From Periplaneta americana (lineage: Eukaryota > Arthropoda > Insecta > Blattodea > Blattidae), in NCBI RefSeq assembly GCF_040183065.1, contig NC_091131.1:16990800-17054799 (forward strand): a stretch of DNA of 64,000 nt, written 5' to 3'. The translations under genes were made by a program, and so were the position numbers. Shown here piece by piece: positions 15,001-28,558 of this stretch (positions are counted from its first letter, which is position 1; every line of letters begins with the position of its first letter). Under the pieces are notes generated by a model. It was given only the letters and a program-made list of their open reading frames with translations. It was not told the DNA's origin and ran no database searches.

Positions 15001-16817
15001 GCGAACCAGGGGCTCGCCCTTTTAGCTGTAGCATCCAGGTATCCTCAGTAATAACCACCGTGAAAATCCAGCAAATCCGCCGCACTTTCTTCTACACTTT
15101 TTTTTCCGGTACCTATGGTATTTCGGTCTCTAATTCCGGGAATAATGACCATACCGACGAAGGGGATACGGTCCTGTATTCTCCCTTGACTTACTTGTTA
15201 CACGATAGCCTAAAACCGGGAATCGCGAACACAAGTTAATTTTCGAAAAATAAAATTGGAAGGGCTCTATACTGCCGACATTGTAGCCGCCATAATTCCT
15301 CAGTGCTTGAAGTGACAATAAAGCCGAAGAGTGCGTTGAATTCAGCTCCTCAAACTCTATCTCTGGTGTAAAGGACAACTTTCTATCCCCGTGTGTTTGG
15401 ACAGGAGAGACCGGCAAAATTTCAAAAATCGGGCATTTTGACCTTCCAAAAAAGAAATTTTTCTACACAAGGAGAACGAAGCGAACCAGGCGCTCGCCCT
15501 TTTAGCTGTAGCATCCACGTATCCTCAGTAATAACCACCGTGAAAATCCAGCAAATCCGCCGCACTTTCTTCTACACTTGTTTTTCCGGTACCTATGGTA
15601 TTTCGGTCTCTAATTCGGGGAATAATGACCCTACCGAGGAACGGGATACGGTCCTGTATTCCCCCTTGACTTACTTGTTACACGATAGCCTCAAACCGGG
15701 AATCGCGAACACAAGTTGATTTTCGAAAAAAAAATGGGAAGGGTTTAAACCACTATTCTGCCGACATTCTAGCCGCCTTAATTCCTCAGTGCTTGAAGTG
15801 ACAATAAAGCCGAAGAGTGCGTTGAATTCAGCTCCTAAAACTCTATCTCTGGTGTAAAGGACAACTTTCTATCCCCGTGCGTTTGGACAGGAGAGACCGG
15901 CAAAATTAAAAAAATCGGGCATTTTGACCCTCCAAAAAAGAAATTTTTCTACACAAGGAGAACGAAGCGAACCTGGGGCCCGCCCTTTTAGCTGTAGCAT
16001 CCAGGTATCCTCAGTAATAACCACCGTGAAAATCCAGCAAATCCGCCGCACTTTCTTCTACACTTTTTTTTTCCGGTACCTATCGTATTTCGGTCTCTAA
16101 TTCCGAGAATAATGACCCTAGCGAGGAACGGGATACTGTCCTGTATTCCCCCTTGACTTACTTGTTACACGATAGCCTCAAACCGGGAATCGTGAACACA
16201 AGTTGATTTTCGAAAAAAAAAAAGGGGAAGAGTTTAAACCACTATTCTGCCGACATTCTAGCCACCATAATTCCTCAGTGCTTGAAGTGACAATAAAGCC
16301 GAAGAGTGCGTTGAATTCAGCTCCTCAAACTCTATCTCTGGTGTAAAGGACAACTTTCTATCCCCGTGTGTTTGGACAGGAGAGACCGGCAAAATTTCAA
16401 AAATCGGGCATTTTGACCTTCCAAAAAAGAAATTTTTCTACACAAGGAGAACGAAGCGAACCAGGGGCTCGCCCTTTTAGCTGTAGCATCCAGGTATCCT
16501 CAGTAATAACCACCGTGAATATCCAGCAAATCCGCCGCACTTTCTTCTACACTTGTTTTTCCGGTACCTATGGTATTTCGGTCTCTAATTCCGGGAATAA
16601 TGACCCTACAAAGGAACGGGATACGGTCCTGTATTCCCCCTTGACTTACTTGTTACACGATAGCCTCAAACCGGGAATCGCGAACACAAGTTGATTTTCG
16701 AAAAAAAAATGGGAAGGGTTTAAACCACTATTCTGCCGACATTCTAGCCGCCATAATTCCTCAGTGCTTGAAGTGACAATAAAGCCGAAGAGTGCGTTGA
16801 ATTCAGCTCCTCAAACT

Positions 16818-19726
16818 CTATCTCTGGTGTAAAGGACAACTTTCTATCCCCGTGCGTTTGGACAGGAGAGACCGGCAAAATTAAAAAAATCGGGCATTTT
16901 GACCCTCCAAAAAAGAAATTTTTCTACACAAGGAGAACGAAGCGAACCTGGGGCCCGCCCTTTTAGCTGTAGCATTCAGGTATCCTCAGTAATAACCACC
17001 GTGAAAATCCAGCAAATCCGCCGCACTTTCTTCTACACTTTTTTTTCCGGTACCTATGGTATTTCGGTCTCTAATTCCGGGAATAATGACCCTACCGAGG
17101 AACGGGATACGGTCCTGAATTCCCCCTTGCCTTACTTGTTACACGATAGCCTCAAACCGGGAATCGCGAACACAAGTTGATTTTCGAAAAAAAAATGGCA
17201 ATGGTTTAAACCACTACTCTGCCGACAATCTAGTCGCCATAATTCCTCAGTGCTTGAAGTGACAATAAAGACGAAGAGTGCGTTGAATTCAGCTCCTCAA
17301 ACTCTATCTCTGGTGTAAAGGACAACTTTCTATCCCCGTGCGTTTGGACAGGAGAGACCGGCAAAATTAAAAAAATCGGGCATTTTGACCTTCCAAAAAA
17401 GAAATTTTTCTACTCAAGGAGAACGAAGCGAACCAGGGGCCCGCCCTTTTAGCTGTAGCATCCAGGTATCCTCAGTAATAACCACCGTGAAAATCCAGGA
17501 AATCCGCCGCACTTTCTTCTACCATTTTTTTTTCCGGTACCTATCGTATTTCGGTCTCTAATTCCGGGAATAATGACCCTACCGAGGAACGGGATACGGT
17601 CCTGTATTCCCCCTTGACTTACTTGTTACACGATAGCCTCAAACCGGGAATCGCGAACACAAGTTGATTTTCGAAAAAAAAAATTGGAAGGGCTCTATAC
17701 TGCCGACATTGTAGCCGCCATAATTCCTCAGAGCTTGAAGTGACAATAAAGCCGAAGAGTGCGTTGAATTCAGCTCCTCAAACTCTATCTCTGGTGTAAA
17801 GGACAACTTTCTATCCCCGTGCGTTTGGACAGGAGAGACCAGCAAAATTTAAAAAATCGGGCATTTTGACCCTCCAAAATAGAAATTTTTCTACACAAGG
17901 AGAACGAAGCGAACCAGGGTCCCGCCCTTTTAGCTGTAGCATCCAGGTATCCTCAGTAATAACCACCGTGAAAATCCAGCAAATCCGCCGCACTTTCTTC
18001 TACACTTTTTTTTTCCGGTACCTATCGTATTTCGGTCTCTAATTCCGGGAATAATGACCCTACCGAGGAACGGGATACGGTCCTGTATTCCCCCTTGACT
18101 TACTTGTTACACGATAGGCTCAAACCGGGAATCGCGAACACAAGTTGATTTTCGAAAAAAAAATGGGAAGGGTTTAAACCACTATTCTGCCGACATTCTA
18201 GCCGCCATAATTCCTCAGCGCTTGAAGTGACAATAAAGCCGAAGAGTGCGTTGAATTCAGCTCCTCAAACTCTATCTCTGGTGTAAAGGACAACTTTCTA
18301 TCCCCGTGCGTTTGGACAGGAGAGACCGGCAAAATTTAAAAAATCGGGCATTTTGACCTTCCAAAAAAGAAATTTTTCTACTCAAGGAGAACGAAGCGAA
18401 CCAGGGGCTCGCCCTTTTAGCTGTAGCATCCAGGTATCCTCAGTAATAACCACCGTGAAAATCCAGGAAATCCGCCGCACTTTCTTCTACACTTTTTTTT
18501 CCGGTACCTATGGTATTTCGGTCTCTAATTCCGGGAATAATGACCCTACCGAGGAACGGGATACGGTCCTGAATTCCCCCTTGCCTTACTTGTTACACGA
18601 TAGCCTCAAACCGGGAATCGCGAACACAAGTTGATTTTCGAAAAAAAAATGACAATGGTTTAAACCACTACTCTGCCGACAATCTAGTCGCCATAATTCC
18701 TCAGTGCTTGAAGTGACAATAAAGACGAAGAGTGCGTTGAATTCAGCTCCTCAAACTCTATCTCTGGTGTAAAGGACAACTTTCTATCCCCGTGCGTTTG
18801 GACAGGAGAGACCGGCAAAATTTAAAAAATCGGGCATTTTGACCTTCCAAAAAAGAAATTTTTCTACTCAAGGAGAACGAAGCGAACCAGGGGCCCGCCC
18901 TTTTAGCTGTAGCATCCAGGTATCCTCAGTAATAACCACCGTGAAAATCCAGGAAATCCGCCGCACTTTCTTCTACCATTTTTTTTTCCGGTACCTATCG
19001 TATTTCGGTCTCTAATTCCGGGAATAATGACCCAACCGAGGAACGGGATACGGTCCTGTATTCCCCCTTGACTTACTTGTTACACGATAGCCTCAAACCG
19101 GGAATCGCGAACACAAGTTGATTTTCGAAAAAAAAAATTGGAAGGGCTCTATACTGCCGACATTGTAGCCGCCATAATTCCTCAGAGCTTGAAGTGACAA
19201 TAAAGCCGAAGAGTGCGTTGAATTCAGCTCCTCAAACTCTATCTCTGGTGTAAAGGACAACTTTCTATCCCCGTGCGTTTGGACAGGAGAGACCAGCAAA
19301 ATTTAAAAAATCGGGCATTTTGACCCTCCAAAATAGAAATTTTTCTACACAAGGAGAACGAAGCGAACCAGGGTCCCGCCCTTTTAGCTGTAGCATCCAG
19401 GTATTCTCAGTAATAACCACCGTGAAAATCCAGCAAATCCGCCGCACTTTCTTCTACACTTTTTTTTTCCGGTACCTATCGTATTTCGGTCTCTAATTCC
19501 GGGAATAATGACCCTACCGAGGAACGGGATACGGTCCTGTATTCCCCCTTGACTTACTTGTTACACGATAGGCTCAAACCGGGAATCGCGAACACAAGTT
19601 GATTTTCGAAAAAAAAATGGGAAGGGTTTAAACCACTATTCTGCCGACATTCTAGCCGCCATAATTCCTCAGCGCTTGAAGTGACAATAAAGCCGAAGAG
19701 TGCGTTGAATTCAGCTCCTCAAGCTC
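16818..19726. repeat. Trimer higher-order repeat, two copies of 1454 bp
   Basis: Monomer trios 16818-18271 and 18272-19726 share private variants at a constant 1454-bp offset (for example 16899/18353, 17639/19093, 17811/19265). These include a rare GGTCCTGAATTCCCCCTTGC variant and the ATACTGCCGACATTG form of the spacer. The two copies differ by only scattered substitutions, pointing to a recent local duplication independent of the 5.35-kb event on the left. Confidence 0.9.
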
Positions 19727-20909
19727 TATTTCTGGTGTAAAGGACAACTTTCTATCCCCGTGCGTTTGGACAGGAGAGACCGGCAAAATTTCAAAAATCG
19801 GGCATTTTGACCTTCCAAAAAAGAAATTTTGCTACACAAGGAGAACGAAGCGAACCAGGGGCCCGCCCTTTTAACTGTAGCATCCAGGTATCCTCAGTAA
19901 TAACCACCGTGAAAATCCAGCAAATCCGCCGCATTTTTTTCTACACTTTTTTTTCCGGTACCTATGGTATTTCGGTCTCTAATTCCGGGAATAATGACCC
20001 TACCGAGGAACGGGATACGGTCGTCTATTAACCCTTGACTTACCTGTTACACGATATCCTCAAACCGGGAATCGCGAACACAAGTTGATTTTCGAAAAAA
20101 AAAGTGGGAAGGGTTTAAACCACTATACTGCCGACAATCTAGCCGCCATAATTCCTCAGTGCTTCAAGTGAGAATAAAGCCGAAGAGTGCGTTGAATTCC
20201 GCTCCTCAAACTCTATCTCTGGTGTAAAGGACAACTTTCTATCCCCGTGCGTTTGAACAAGAGAGACCGGCAAAATTTCAAAAATCGGGCAATTTGACCT
20301 TCCAAAAAAGAAATTCTTCTACACAAGGAGAACGAAGCGGACCAGGGGCCCGCCCTTTTAACTGTAGCATCCAGGAATCCTCAGTAATAACCACCGTGAA
20401 AATCCAGCAAATCCGCCGCACTTTTTTCTACACTTTTTTTTCCGGTACCTATGGTATTTCGGTCTCTAATTCCGGGAATAATGACCCTACCGAGGAACGG
20501 GATGCGGTCCTGTATTCCCCCTTGACTTGCTTGTTACACGATAGCCTCAAACCGGGAATCGCGAAAACAAGTTGATTTTCGAAAAAAAATTCGGCCAACA
20601 TTTTAGCCGCCATAATTCGTCAGTGCTTCAAGTGAGAATAAAGCCGAAGAGTGCGTTGAATTCAGCTCCTCAAACTCTATCCCTTGTGTAAAGGACAACT
20701 TTCTATCCCCGTGCGTTTCGACAGGAGAGACCGGCAAAATTTCAAAAAACGGGCATTTTGGCTTCCAAAAAAGAAATTTTTCTACACAAGGAGAACGAAG
20801 CGAACCAGGGGCCCGCCCTTTTAACTGTACCATCCAGGTATACTCAGTAATAACCACCGTGAAAATCCAGCAAATCCTCCGCACTTTTTTCTACACTTTT
20901 TTTTCCGTA

Positions 20910-20917
20910 CCTATGGT
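20910..20917. repeat. Left 8-bp target-site duplication of the hAT element
   Basis: CCTATGGT immediately precedes the left terminal inverted repeat and is repeated exactly at 23114-23121. Intact satellite monomers read GTACCTATGGTATTTCGG, so removing the element and one copy restores the monomer. Confidence 0.98.
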
Positions 20918-21028
20918 CAGGGAAAGGATTTATATGTAAATACATATTTACTTATAAAGCTAATATAATTTATATTTTGCATTATCTTTATGTTTCACAA
21001 TGTGTAGGGTTGAAAAATCCTACTTTTA

Positions 21029-21120
21029 TTTTCCATATTTTTCCATATTTTAGAGTTTAGTACATATTTTCGTTAATTTCCATATATTTTCCATATTTCA
21101 TATAAAACAGTCCATATTAT
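21029..21120. promoter_or_regulatory. Left subterminal TCCATATTT repeats of the hAT element
   Basis: Several copies of TCCATATTT or close variants lie in this AT-rich stretch just inside the left inverted repeat. The mirrored stretch at 22985-23100 has more. Repeated subterminal motifs are known transposase-binding sites in hAT elements; that role here is inferred. Confidence 0.6.
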
Positions 21121-21283
21121 ATTAGGTTTAACAATAAAACAAAACAAAATTCCATTAACTTTTAAAAATACATTTCAACAATAGAGATTTAAACACATGT
21201 TCAGTAATCCCTTTAACATCAGAGTTATTTGAAAATTAGCAGTCCTATCAACAATGGGAAAGTAAGTTACAAAACTGTATTAA

Positions 21284-22876
<1,593 letters not shown>

Positions 22877-22984
22877 AAATTGTGTTTTGTTGAAACTACA
22901 TTGGAAGATAAGGTACGTCCATTATATTTTTTGTTTAGTTTGATTAAAATGTACCAATATTTAACGTACATAGTCATTTTTTTA

Positions 22985-23100
22985 TAATTTTAAGTCCATA
23001 TTTAATTCCATATTTTGGTAAAAATCCATATTTAATTCCATATTTTGGTAAAAATAACTACATATATATTTACATATTTCATATATTTTTAGTCCATATA
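22985..23100. promoter_or_regulatory. Right subterminal TCCATATTT repeats of the hAT element
   Basis: Contains tandem copies of a ~30-bp segment (AATTCCATATTTTGGTAAAA) plus further CCATAT motifs, ending in the right inverted repeat. It pairs functionally with the left subterminal cluster; a binding role is inferred. Confidence 0.6.
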
Positions 23101-23113
23101 AATCCGTTCCCTG

Positions 23114-24852
23114 CCTATGGTATTTCGGTCTCTAATTCCGGGAATAATTACCCTACCGAGGAACGGGATACGGTCCTGTATTACCCCTTGACTTACTTGT
23201 TACACGTTAGCCTCAAACCGGGAATCGCGAAAACAAGTGGATTTTCGAAAAAAAAAAATGCCGTCATTCTAGCCGCCATAATTCCTCAGTGCTTGAAGTG
23301 AGAATAAAGCCGAAGAGTGCGTTGAATTCAGCTCCTCAAACTCTATCTTTGGTGTAAAGGACAACTCTCTATCCCCGTGCGTTTGGACTGGAGGGGCCCG
23401 CAAAATTTAAAAAATCGGTCATTTTGACCTTCCAAAAGAGACTTTTGTCTACACAAGGAGAACGAAGCGGCCCAGGGACCCGCCCTTTTAACTGTAACAT
23501 CCCCGCATGTCCACCAATAATTACAGTGAAAATAGAGTAAATCCGTCGCACTTTTTTTTGCACTTATTATTTCGGTACCCAAAGTATTTTGGTCTCTAAT
23601 TCCGGAAATAATGGCGCTACCGTGGAACGGGATGCGGTCCTGTAATCCCCCTTGACTTCCTTCTTACACGATAGCCTCAAAACGGGAATCGCGAACACAA
23701 GCTGATTTTGGAAAAAAAAAAATGCGACATTCTAGCCGCCATAACCCCGCAGTGCGTGAAGTGACAACAAAGCCGAAGAGTGCGTTCAATTCAGCTCCTC
23801 GAACTCTATCTTTGGTGTAAAGGACAACTCTCTATCCCCGTGCGTTTGGACGGGAGGGGCCCGCAAATTTAAAAAATCGGTCATTTTGACCTTCCGAAAG
23901 AGACTTTTCTCTACACAAGGAGAACGAAGCGGCCCAGGGACCCGTCCTTTTAACTGTAGCATCCCCGCATGTCCACCAATAATTACCGTGAAGATCGAGC
24001 AAATCCGTCGCACTTTTTTCTGCACTTATTTTTTCGGTACCCAAAGTATTTTGGTCTCTAATTCCGGAAATAATGGCGCTACCGAGGAACGGAATGCGGT
24101 CCTGTATTCCCCCTTGACTTCCTTCTTACACGATAGCCTCAAAACGGGATTCGTGAACACAAGCTGATTTTCGAAAATTCAGCTCCAAGCGCTACCGAGG
24201 AACGGGATGCGGTTGTTCTCTAATTCCGGAAATAATGGCGCTACCGAGGAACGGGATGCGGTCCTGTTTTCCCCCTTGACTTCCTTCTTACACGATAGCC
24301 TCAAAATGGGAATCGCGAAAACAAGCTGATTTTCGAAAAAAAAAAATGGGAAAGGTTTTAAACCACTATTCCGCCGACATTCTAGCCGCCATAACTCCGC
24401 AGTGCGTGGAGTGACAACAAAGCCGAAGAGTGCGTTCAATTCAGCTCCTGGACCTCTATCTTTGGTGTAAAGGACAACTCTCTATCAAGGGTTTAAACCA
24501 CTATTCCGCTGACATTCGTGCCGCCATAAGTCCCCAGTACGTGTAGTGAGGACAAAGCTGATAAGTGCGTTGAATTCAGCTCCTCGAACTCTATCTCTGG
24601 TGTAAAGGACAGCACTCTATCCCGCCATAATTCCGCAATACATGTAGTAAGAACAAAGATGATAAGTGCGTTGTATTCAGTTCCTCGAAGTCTATCTCTG
24701 GTGTAAAGAACAACTCTCTATCCCGTTCGTTTCGACGGTAGAGGCCGGCAAAATTACAAAAAATGGTCATTTTGCCCTTCCAAAACAGAATTTTCTCTAC
24801 ACAAGTAGAAGGAAACGGCTCAGAGGCCTATCCTTTTAACTGTAGCGGCATC
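23114..24852. repeat. Degenerate right flank of the ~485-bp satellite
   Basis: The interrupted monomer resumes after the hAT target duplication. It is followed by monomers phased near 23343 and 23806 and by rearranged fragments (24180-24340, 24463-24850). These share a different variant set (GGAGGGGCCCGCAAA, CCGCATGTCCACCAATAATTA) and are much more diverged than monomers left of 20900. This is the gradient expected at a satellite edge, where homogenisation is weak. A short internal duplication of CTACCGAGGAACGGGATGCG lies around 24190-24260. Confidence 0.88.
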
Positions 24853-25145
24853 CTTTTTTCTAAAACATTTTTGTTATTCAATTTTCTTTAGTTTTTTTTT
24901 TTTGGTTTATCTTTTGAAAATATATTTTTGATTTTGATAAGATTTGATTTGTTAGGACACTTGTCTCGTATTTTCATTGAACATTTTTTTTTTCCGATTT
25001 TTTAATTTTTTTTTACATTTTTTCTTTGTTTTTTTATATATTTTTTTTTCCCACTTTTCTAATATCTTTTCGTTTTTATTATTTTGTGAAAATTTTCTTT
25101 TTTTTTTTTTGGAATTTTTTTTAATCTTCTTTTTTTATTTTTTTT
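24853..25145. repeat. Poly-T rich low-complexity tract
   Basis: Nearly 300 bp dominated by T runs interrupted by single A, C or G bases, with no coding potential. It separates decayed satellite from the GAGTGA minisatellite. Confidence 0.85.
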
Positions 25146-26155
25146 GGAAGTGACTCAGGAGTGATTCGTCAGTTGTTTCGACTGACTCGGGAGCTATTAA
25201 GGCGTGATTCGGGAGTGACGCAAGAGTGAATCGAGTGGCTCGTTAGCGACAGGATTGAATCGGAAGTTACAGGAGTGAATCGGGAGTGACATGGTAGTGA
25301 ACCGACTGTCCCAATAGTGAACCGGAAGTGACCCAAGAGTGAACAGAGTGACCCACCAGCGTATCGTGACGTATGAGTGAATGGGGAGTGACGAATAGAA
25401 AATCGAGTGACAAAGGAGTGAATCTGGAGTGACTTAAGAGTGAGCCGGGAGTGACGTAAGAGCGAATCGGGTCTGGACCGAGAGATTGACTCGAGAGTGA
25501 CTCAGGAGTGGATCGGGAGTGATTTTGGAGTGAATCGGTTTTGAATCGGAAGTGTCTTAGGAAAGAATCGGGAGTGAATTGTGTAAATTGGGAGTGACTC
25601 GGCTGACGCAGGAGGGAGTTGGCAATGAGCCGGGAGGTAAACGAGAGTGACTCGAGAGTGAATCTTGACAGGAGTGAATCGGGTGCGAGTATGGAGTGAA
25701 CAGGAAATGGCTTAGGAGTGAATCGGGATAGACTTAGCTCTTAATCGGTAGTGAATAGAGCGTGACTCCAAAGTGAATCGGGAGCGACTCAGTAGTAAAT
25801 CGTGAATGAATCTGCAGTGACACAGGAGTAAATCGGGAGTGGATGGGGAGTAGATGGGAGCAATTATGGTGAGACTCAGTAGAGAAAAAAAGTATCTTAG
25901 GAGTGACTCAGGATGAATTGGGAGTGGACCGGGAACAACTCGAGAGTGACTCGGGAGTGACTTAGGAGTTAATTGGGTGTGACTTATGAGTGAATCGGGA
26001 GTGTCTTAGGAGTGAATCGGGAGATAACGATAAGTGACTCGGGAGTGACTCAGGAGCGACTGAGGAGTGACTTAGGAGTGAACTGGGAATGACTCAGGAG
26101 TGGATCGGAAGTTAGGAGTGAATTGGGAGTGCCTCAGGAGTGAATTGGGAATGAA
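25143..26155. repeat. Degenerate ~22-bp GAGTGA minisatellite
   Basis: About 1 kb built from imperfect copies of GTGACTCAGGA plus GTGAATCGGGA, i.e. two related 11-bp halves. Many units have point changes and small indels, so it is old. No open frame or regulatory element was recognised. Confidence 0.85.
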
Positions 26156-26845
26156 TATGCAAATCCGTTGCAATTTTTTTCTAGACTTTTTTCTGAATAC
26201 CTAAAAAGTTTGTCTCTAATCTCCGGAAATAATGGCAATATCGAGGAACAGGACATGGTACTGTATTCCCCCTTGACTTACTTTGGACACAACAGCATCA
26301 AATTGGGAATTTTATTCGGAACACAAGCTGATTTTCAAAAAAAAAAAAAAAAAAAAAATCAAGGCTTTACCTCTACTCCACCAACATTCTCGCTGCCATA
26401 ACTCCGCCGTATGTGTTGTGAGAACAAAGCTGATAAGTGGGGCAAATAGAGCTCCTCAAACTCTATCTGTAGTGCAAAGGACAACCATCTGCTCCCACGC
26501 ATATGGACTGTAGAGGCCGGCAAATTTTCAAAAAAATGGTCATTTTGACTTTCCAAAACGGACTTTTCTCTACACAAGGAGAACGAAGGGACTCAGAGAC
26601 CTGCTCTTTTCACTGTAGCATCCCCGCATGTTTACTAGTAATCACCAATAAAATCGAGCAAATCCGTTGCACTCTATTTCTACACTTTTTTCTGACTACC
26701 TAAAATGTTTCAGTCTCTAATCTCCGTAAATAATGGCGATATCGAGGAATGGGATGCGGTGTTGTATTGACCCTTGACTTACTTCAGAGACGATGTGATC
26801 AAAATTGGAATCTCGAACACAAGGTGATTTTCAAGAACAAATTAT
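26156..26845. repeat. Diverged relic of the satellite monomer (about 1.4 units)
   Basis: Landmarks of the 485-bp monomer appear in order: CAAATCCGTTGC, TCCGGAAATAATGGC, TATTCCCCCTTGACTTAC, ACACAAGCTGATTTTC, an A-run (26337-26358), CTCTATCTGTAGTGCAAAGG, ACACAAGGAGAACGAAG, and the next half-unit. It shares variants with the decayed flank rather than the main array. Such relics may be dispersed ancestors of the satellite or its old edge. Confidence 0.8.
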
Positions 26846-26863
26846 CAAATACCTGTACTGTTA

Positions 26864-27540
26864 TTGCAAGGTATCTTGAACCTTCTGAGCGGGGACAGAG
26901 GGGCAGAGGGAAGGAAGCGCGTAAAGCGGGTGGAGCGAACTGAGTTGTTTGCGCATGCTCCGCAGCATAATCTCTTGTCAAGAAACATAGTACTATTTCC
27001 TTCACTGCCTACCAGTAGTGCTACCATGGAGCAGCAACCACAGGGTAGTAATTATGGTGAAATCACACTACCGCGGGGAAAAAGTAACGCTGTTATCCAT
27101 AGCCGAGAAAGAGAAATTACCGCAAATATAATTTATTAAGCGTTGCGAGGAGAAAAAATTAAACAAATGTTTGCTGGAACCTCTTGATAAGGAATATGAG
27201 AGAGCGGCTAAATACTCTGGCAAAAGTATTAGTTCCGTGAAGAGAATTAAGAATAATACTGAATTACAACCGAATGAACCTCACACTACTCTGGGAAAGA
27301 ATAGTTATGTAATGTTTAGAAATTATTGCTATAATAGTTATGTACAATAGTGTGTGCATTATGAGTGACATAAGGAATTACTGTTGCAAGTTATTATTTT
27401 CTTATGGTTCTACTAAACATATTATTTCATTCCAGAATTAGATTTGTGTAAAGTTGAAGTGGACGACTTCGATCAACATGTTATTCGGGATATAATCGAA
27501 GAATTCTATCGTGTTCAGAAAGAAGATTAAGAAGATAATT
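26864..27540 (+). pseudogene. Relic of a DDE_3-type (Tc1/mariner superfamily) transposase N terminus
   Basis: An ATG at 27026 opens MEQQPQGSNYGEITLPRG and then REITANIIY. The frame shifts by one base near 27137, after which CEEKKLNKCLLEPLDKEYER and AAKYSGKSISSVKRIKNN continue in order, then PHTTLGKN. After a possible 120-bp intron (GTAATG donor near 27315, acceptor CATTCCAG near 27434) comes ELDLCKVEVDDFDQHVIRD and IIEEFYRVQKED, then a stop. This order (helix-turn-helix, TxGKK-like linker, DDFD, EFY) is familiar from insect DDE_3 transposases. Winged-helix and catalytic parts are absent, so it is a truncated copy or an exonised fragment. Confidence 0.6.
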
Positions 27541-27828
27541 CCGAATGGATGATGCCATTGACGAAATAATTAATTTTGGAACAAGCGATGATGGCAGCAA
27601 CGATAGGGATATGGATTGTGTATAATTGTAAATTAATGTAAATTCAAATAATAAGCCTGTAAAATATTGTTATAAGAATATGTAGACTACATATTAGCTG
27701 AAGGTGTAAGTCATGCAGGCCTATATAATGTACAGAAGTAGCTGTAGTAACTCCGCCATTGCCGGTCCCCAGCCCAGATGAGAGAGGAGTGTACACACGA
27801 TTATATTTAAATACTTACTCATTACAGG

Positions 27829-27976
27829 TGAATTAAAACCTGCTACGAAACCATGTTCTCCTCTCAAAACCGGAGTATCGAGAGAAGATGATGTCTGTAT
27901 TGAACCAAGTTCTTTTACAGTAGAGAGCCGGGTTATTTACAAGAAGTCGTCGCTGAACGATTCACATTATTTCCAG
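27829..27976 (+). CDS. Candidate internal exon of an unknown gene
   Basis: Open frame encoding ELKPATKPCSPLKTG, VSREDDVCIEPSSF and VESRVIYKKSSLNDSHYFQ, bounded by TTACAG on the left and a strong donor, CAG/GTTAGT, on the right. It ends in phase 0, which matches the exon beginning at 28253. I do not recognise the protein. An inverted, diverged copy of its right half lies at about 30087-30150, so the exon or its host repeat has been duplicated. It could be a gene fragment carried by a repeat rather than a working gene. Confidence 0.4.
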
Positions 27977-28250
27977 GTTAGTTGAATCAACTCATCTAGT
28001 GAACGATATAAATCTTTAAAATACTAGGTGTCTCTCTCCCTTGTTACTTGTGGGCCATCCCAAACCCCGACCTCCACCCCTAAGAGCGCCGGTCCTTATA
28101 TACCCGTCAGTCAAGGCCTTCTGACAAATAAAAGCAATTGACAATAGATATCTCAGTCATGACAACCTCATAAAATATCTTCTCAATTGAATAATCGATC
28201 TTGCTACGTACAACATAATTATATTATATTATTATATTATTACCCATTTC

Positions 28251-28476
28251 AGCGAGTACTGACGACCACTGCAAAATACGATAATTTGGTCCAGGGAGTA
28301 TTCTCTTTTGGCACAAGGATGATTTATGTAACATGTTTCTAAATTATTAGTCTTTTAAATACCGGTACATTCTTTAATAAATCACTGAAAAACAAATGTG
28401 AATATAGGAAGTGGAGTGAGTACGAAATTATTATTTCTTGGCGCATCATTTTTACGTAAATAACGAAAAATAAAAA
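28251..28476 (+). repeat. Exon-bearing direct repeat, left copy
   Basis: This ~225-bp segment runs from the acceptor CATTTCAG through the short exon, TTAGTCTTTTAAATACCGG, and GGCGCATCATTTTTACG. It is repeated at 29283-29522 and partly at 29110-29245. The 60-bp array lies between the copies, so array growth and segment duplication are linked. Confidence 0.85.
28253..28342 (+). CDS. Candidate terminal exon, copy 1 of 3
   Basis: After CCCATTTCAG the frame reads RVLTTTAKYDNLVQGVFS and FGTRMIYVTCF followed by TAA, in phase with the candidate exon ending at 27976. The same 90 bp recur at 29151-29240 and 29288-29377 with three nucleotide differences in all: two conservative replacements (V/A, F/Y) and one silent. 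No family was recognised. Flanking intron-like AT-rich DNA and 3' flank are duplicated with it. Confidence 0.4.
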   Translation, partial: RVLTTTAKYDNLVQGVFSFGTRMIYVTCF

Positions 28477-28558
28477 GGGATTATTAGAAAGTAAGTACAC
28501 TGCGTTTGTCAAATGCGCATCACCATGCTTTCGAAAAGGCACTTTTAAGTGCCCGACA

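Larger units (their letters stand above)
1..20909. repeat. ~485-bp tandem satellite array, about 41 monomers, entering from the left edge
   Basis: Head-to-tail monomers can be phased on the motif CTGGTGTAAAGGACAAC. Approximate starts are 1, 663, 1333, 1819, 2291, 2749, 3211, 3883, 4533, 5199, 5681, 6161, 6644, 7129, 7608, 8100, 8565, 9237, 9887, 10548, 11030, 11514, 12000, 12465, 12942, 13421, 13907, 14398, 14878, 15358, 15845, 16329, 16818, 17305, 17784, 18272, 18759, 19238, 19727, 20212 and 20682. Most are 460-490 bp; eight are ~650-672 bp. Nearly every monomer keeps one GAATTC in GTGCGTTGAATTCAGC, one GGTACC and one TCGCGA. The ~93-codon frame on the plus strand starts at TTG and the ~60-codon frame on the minus strand at GTG, so these are not convincing coding genes. 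The last monomer is cut by the hAT element and resumes at 23114. Confidence 0.97.

Noticed and set aside
26864-27139. 91-codon frame as an intact small protein
   Set aside because: Only the part after the ATG at 27026 matches a transposase, and that match continues in another frame past the stop.
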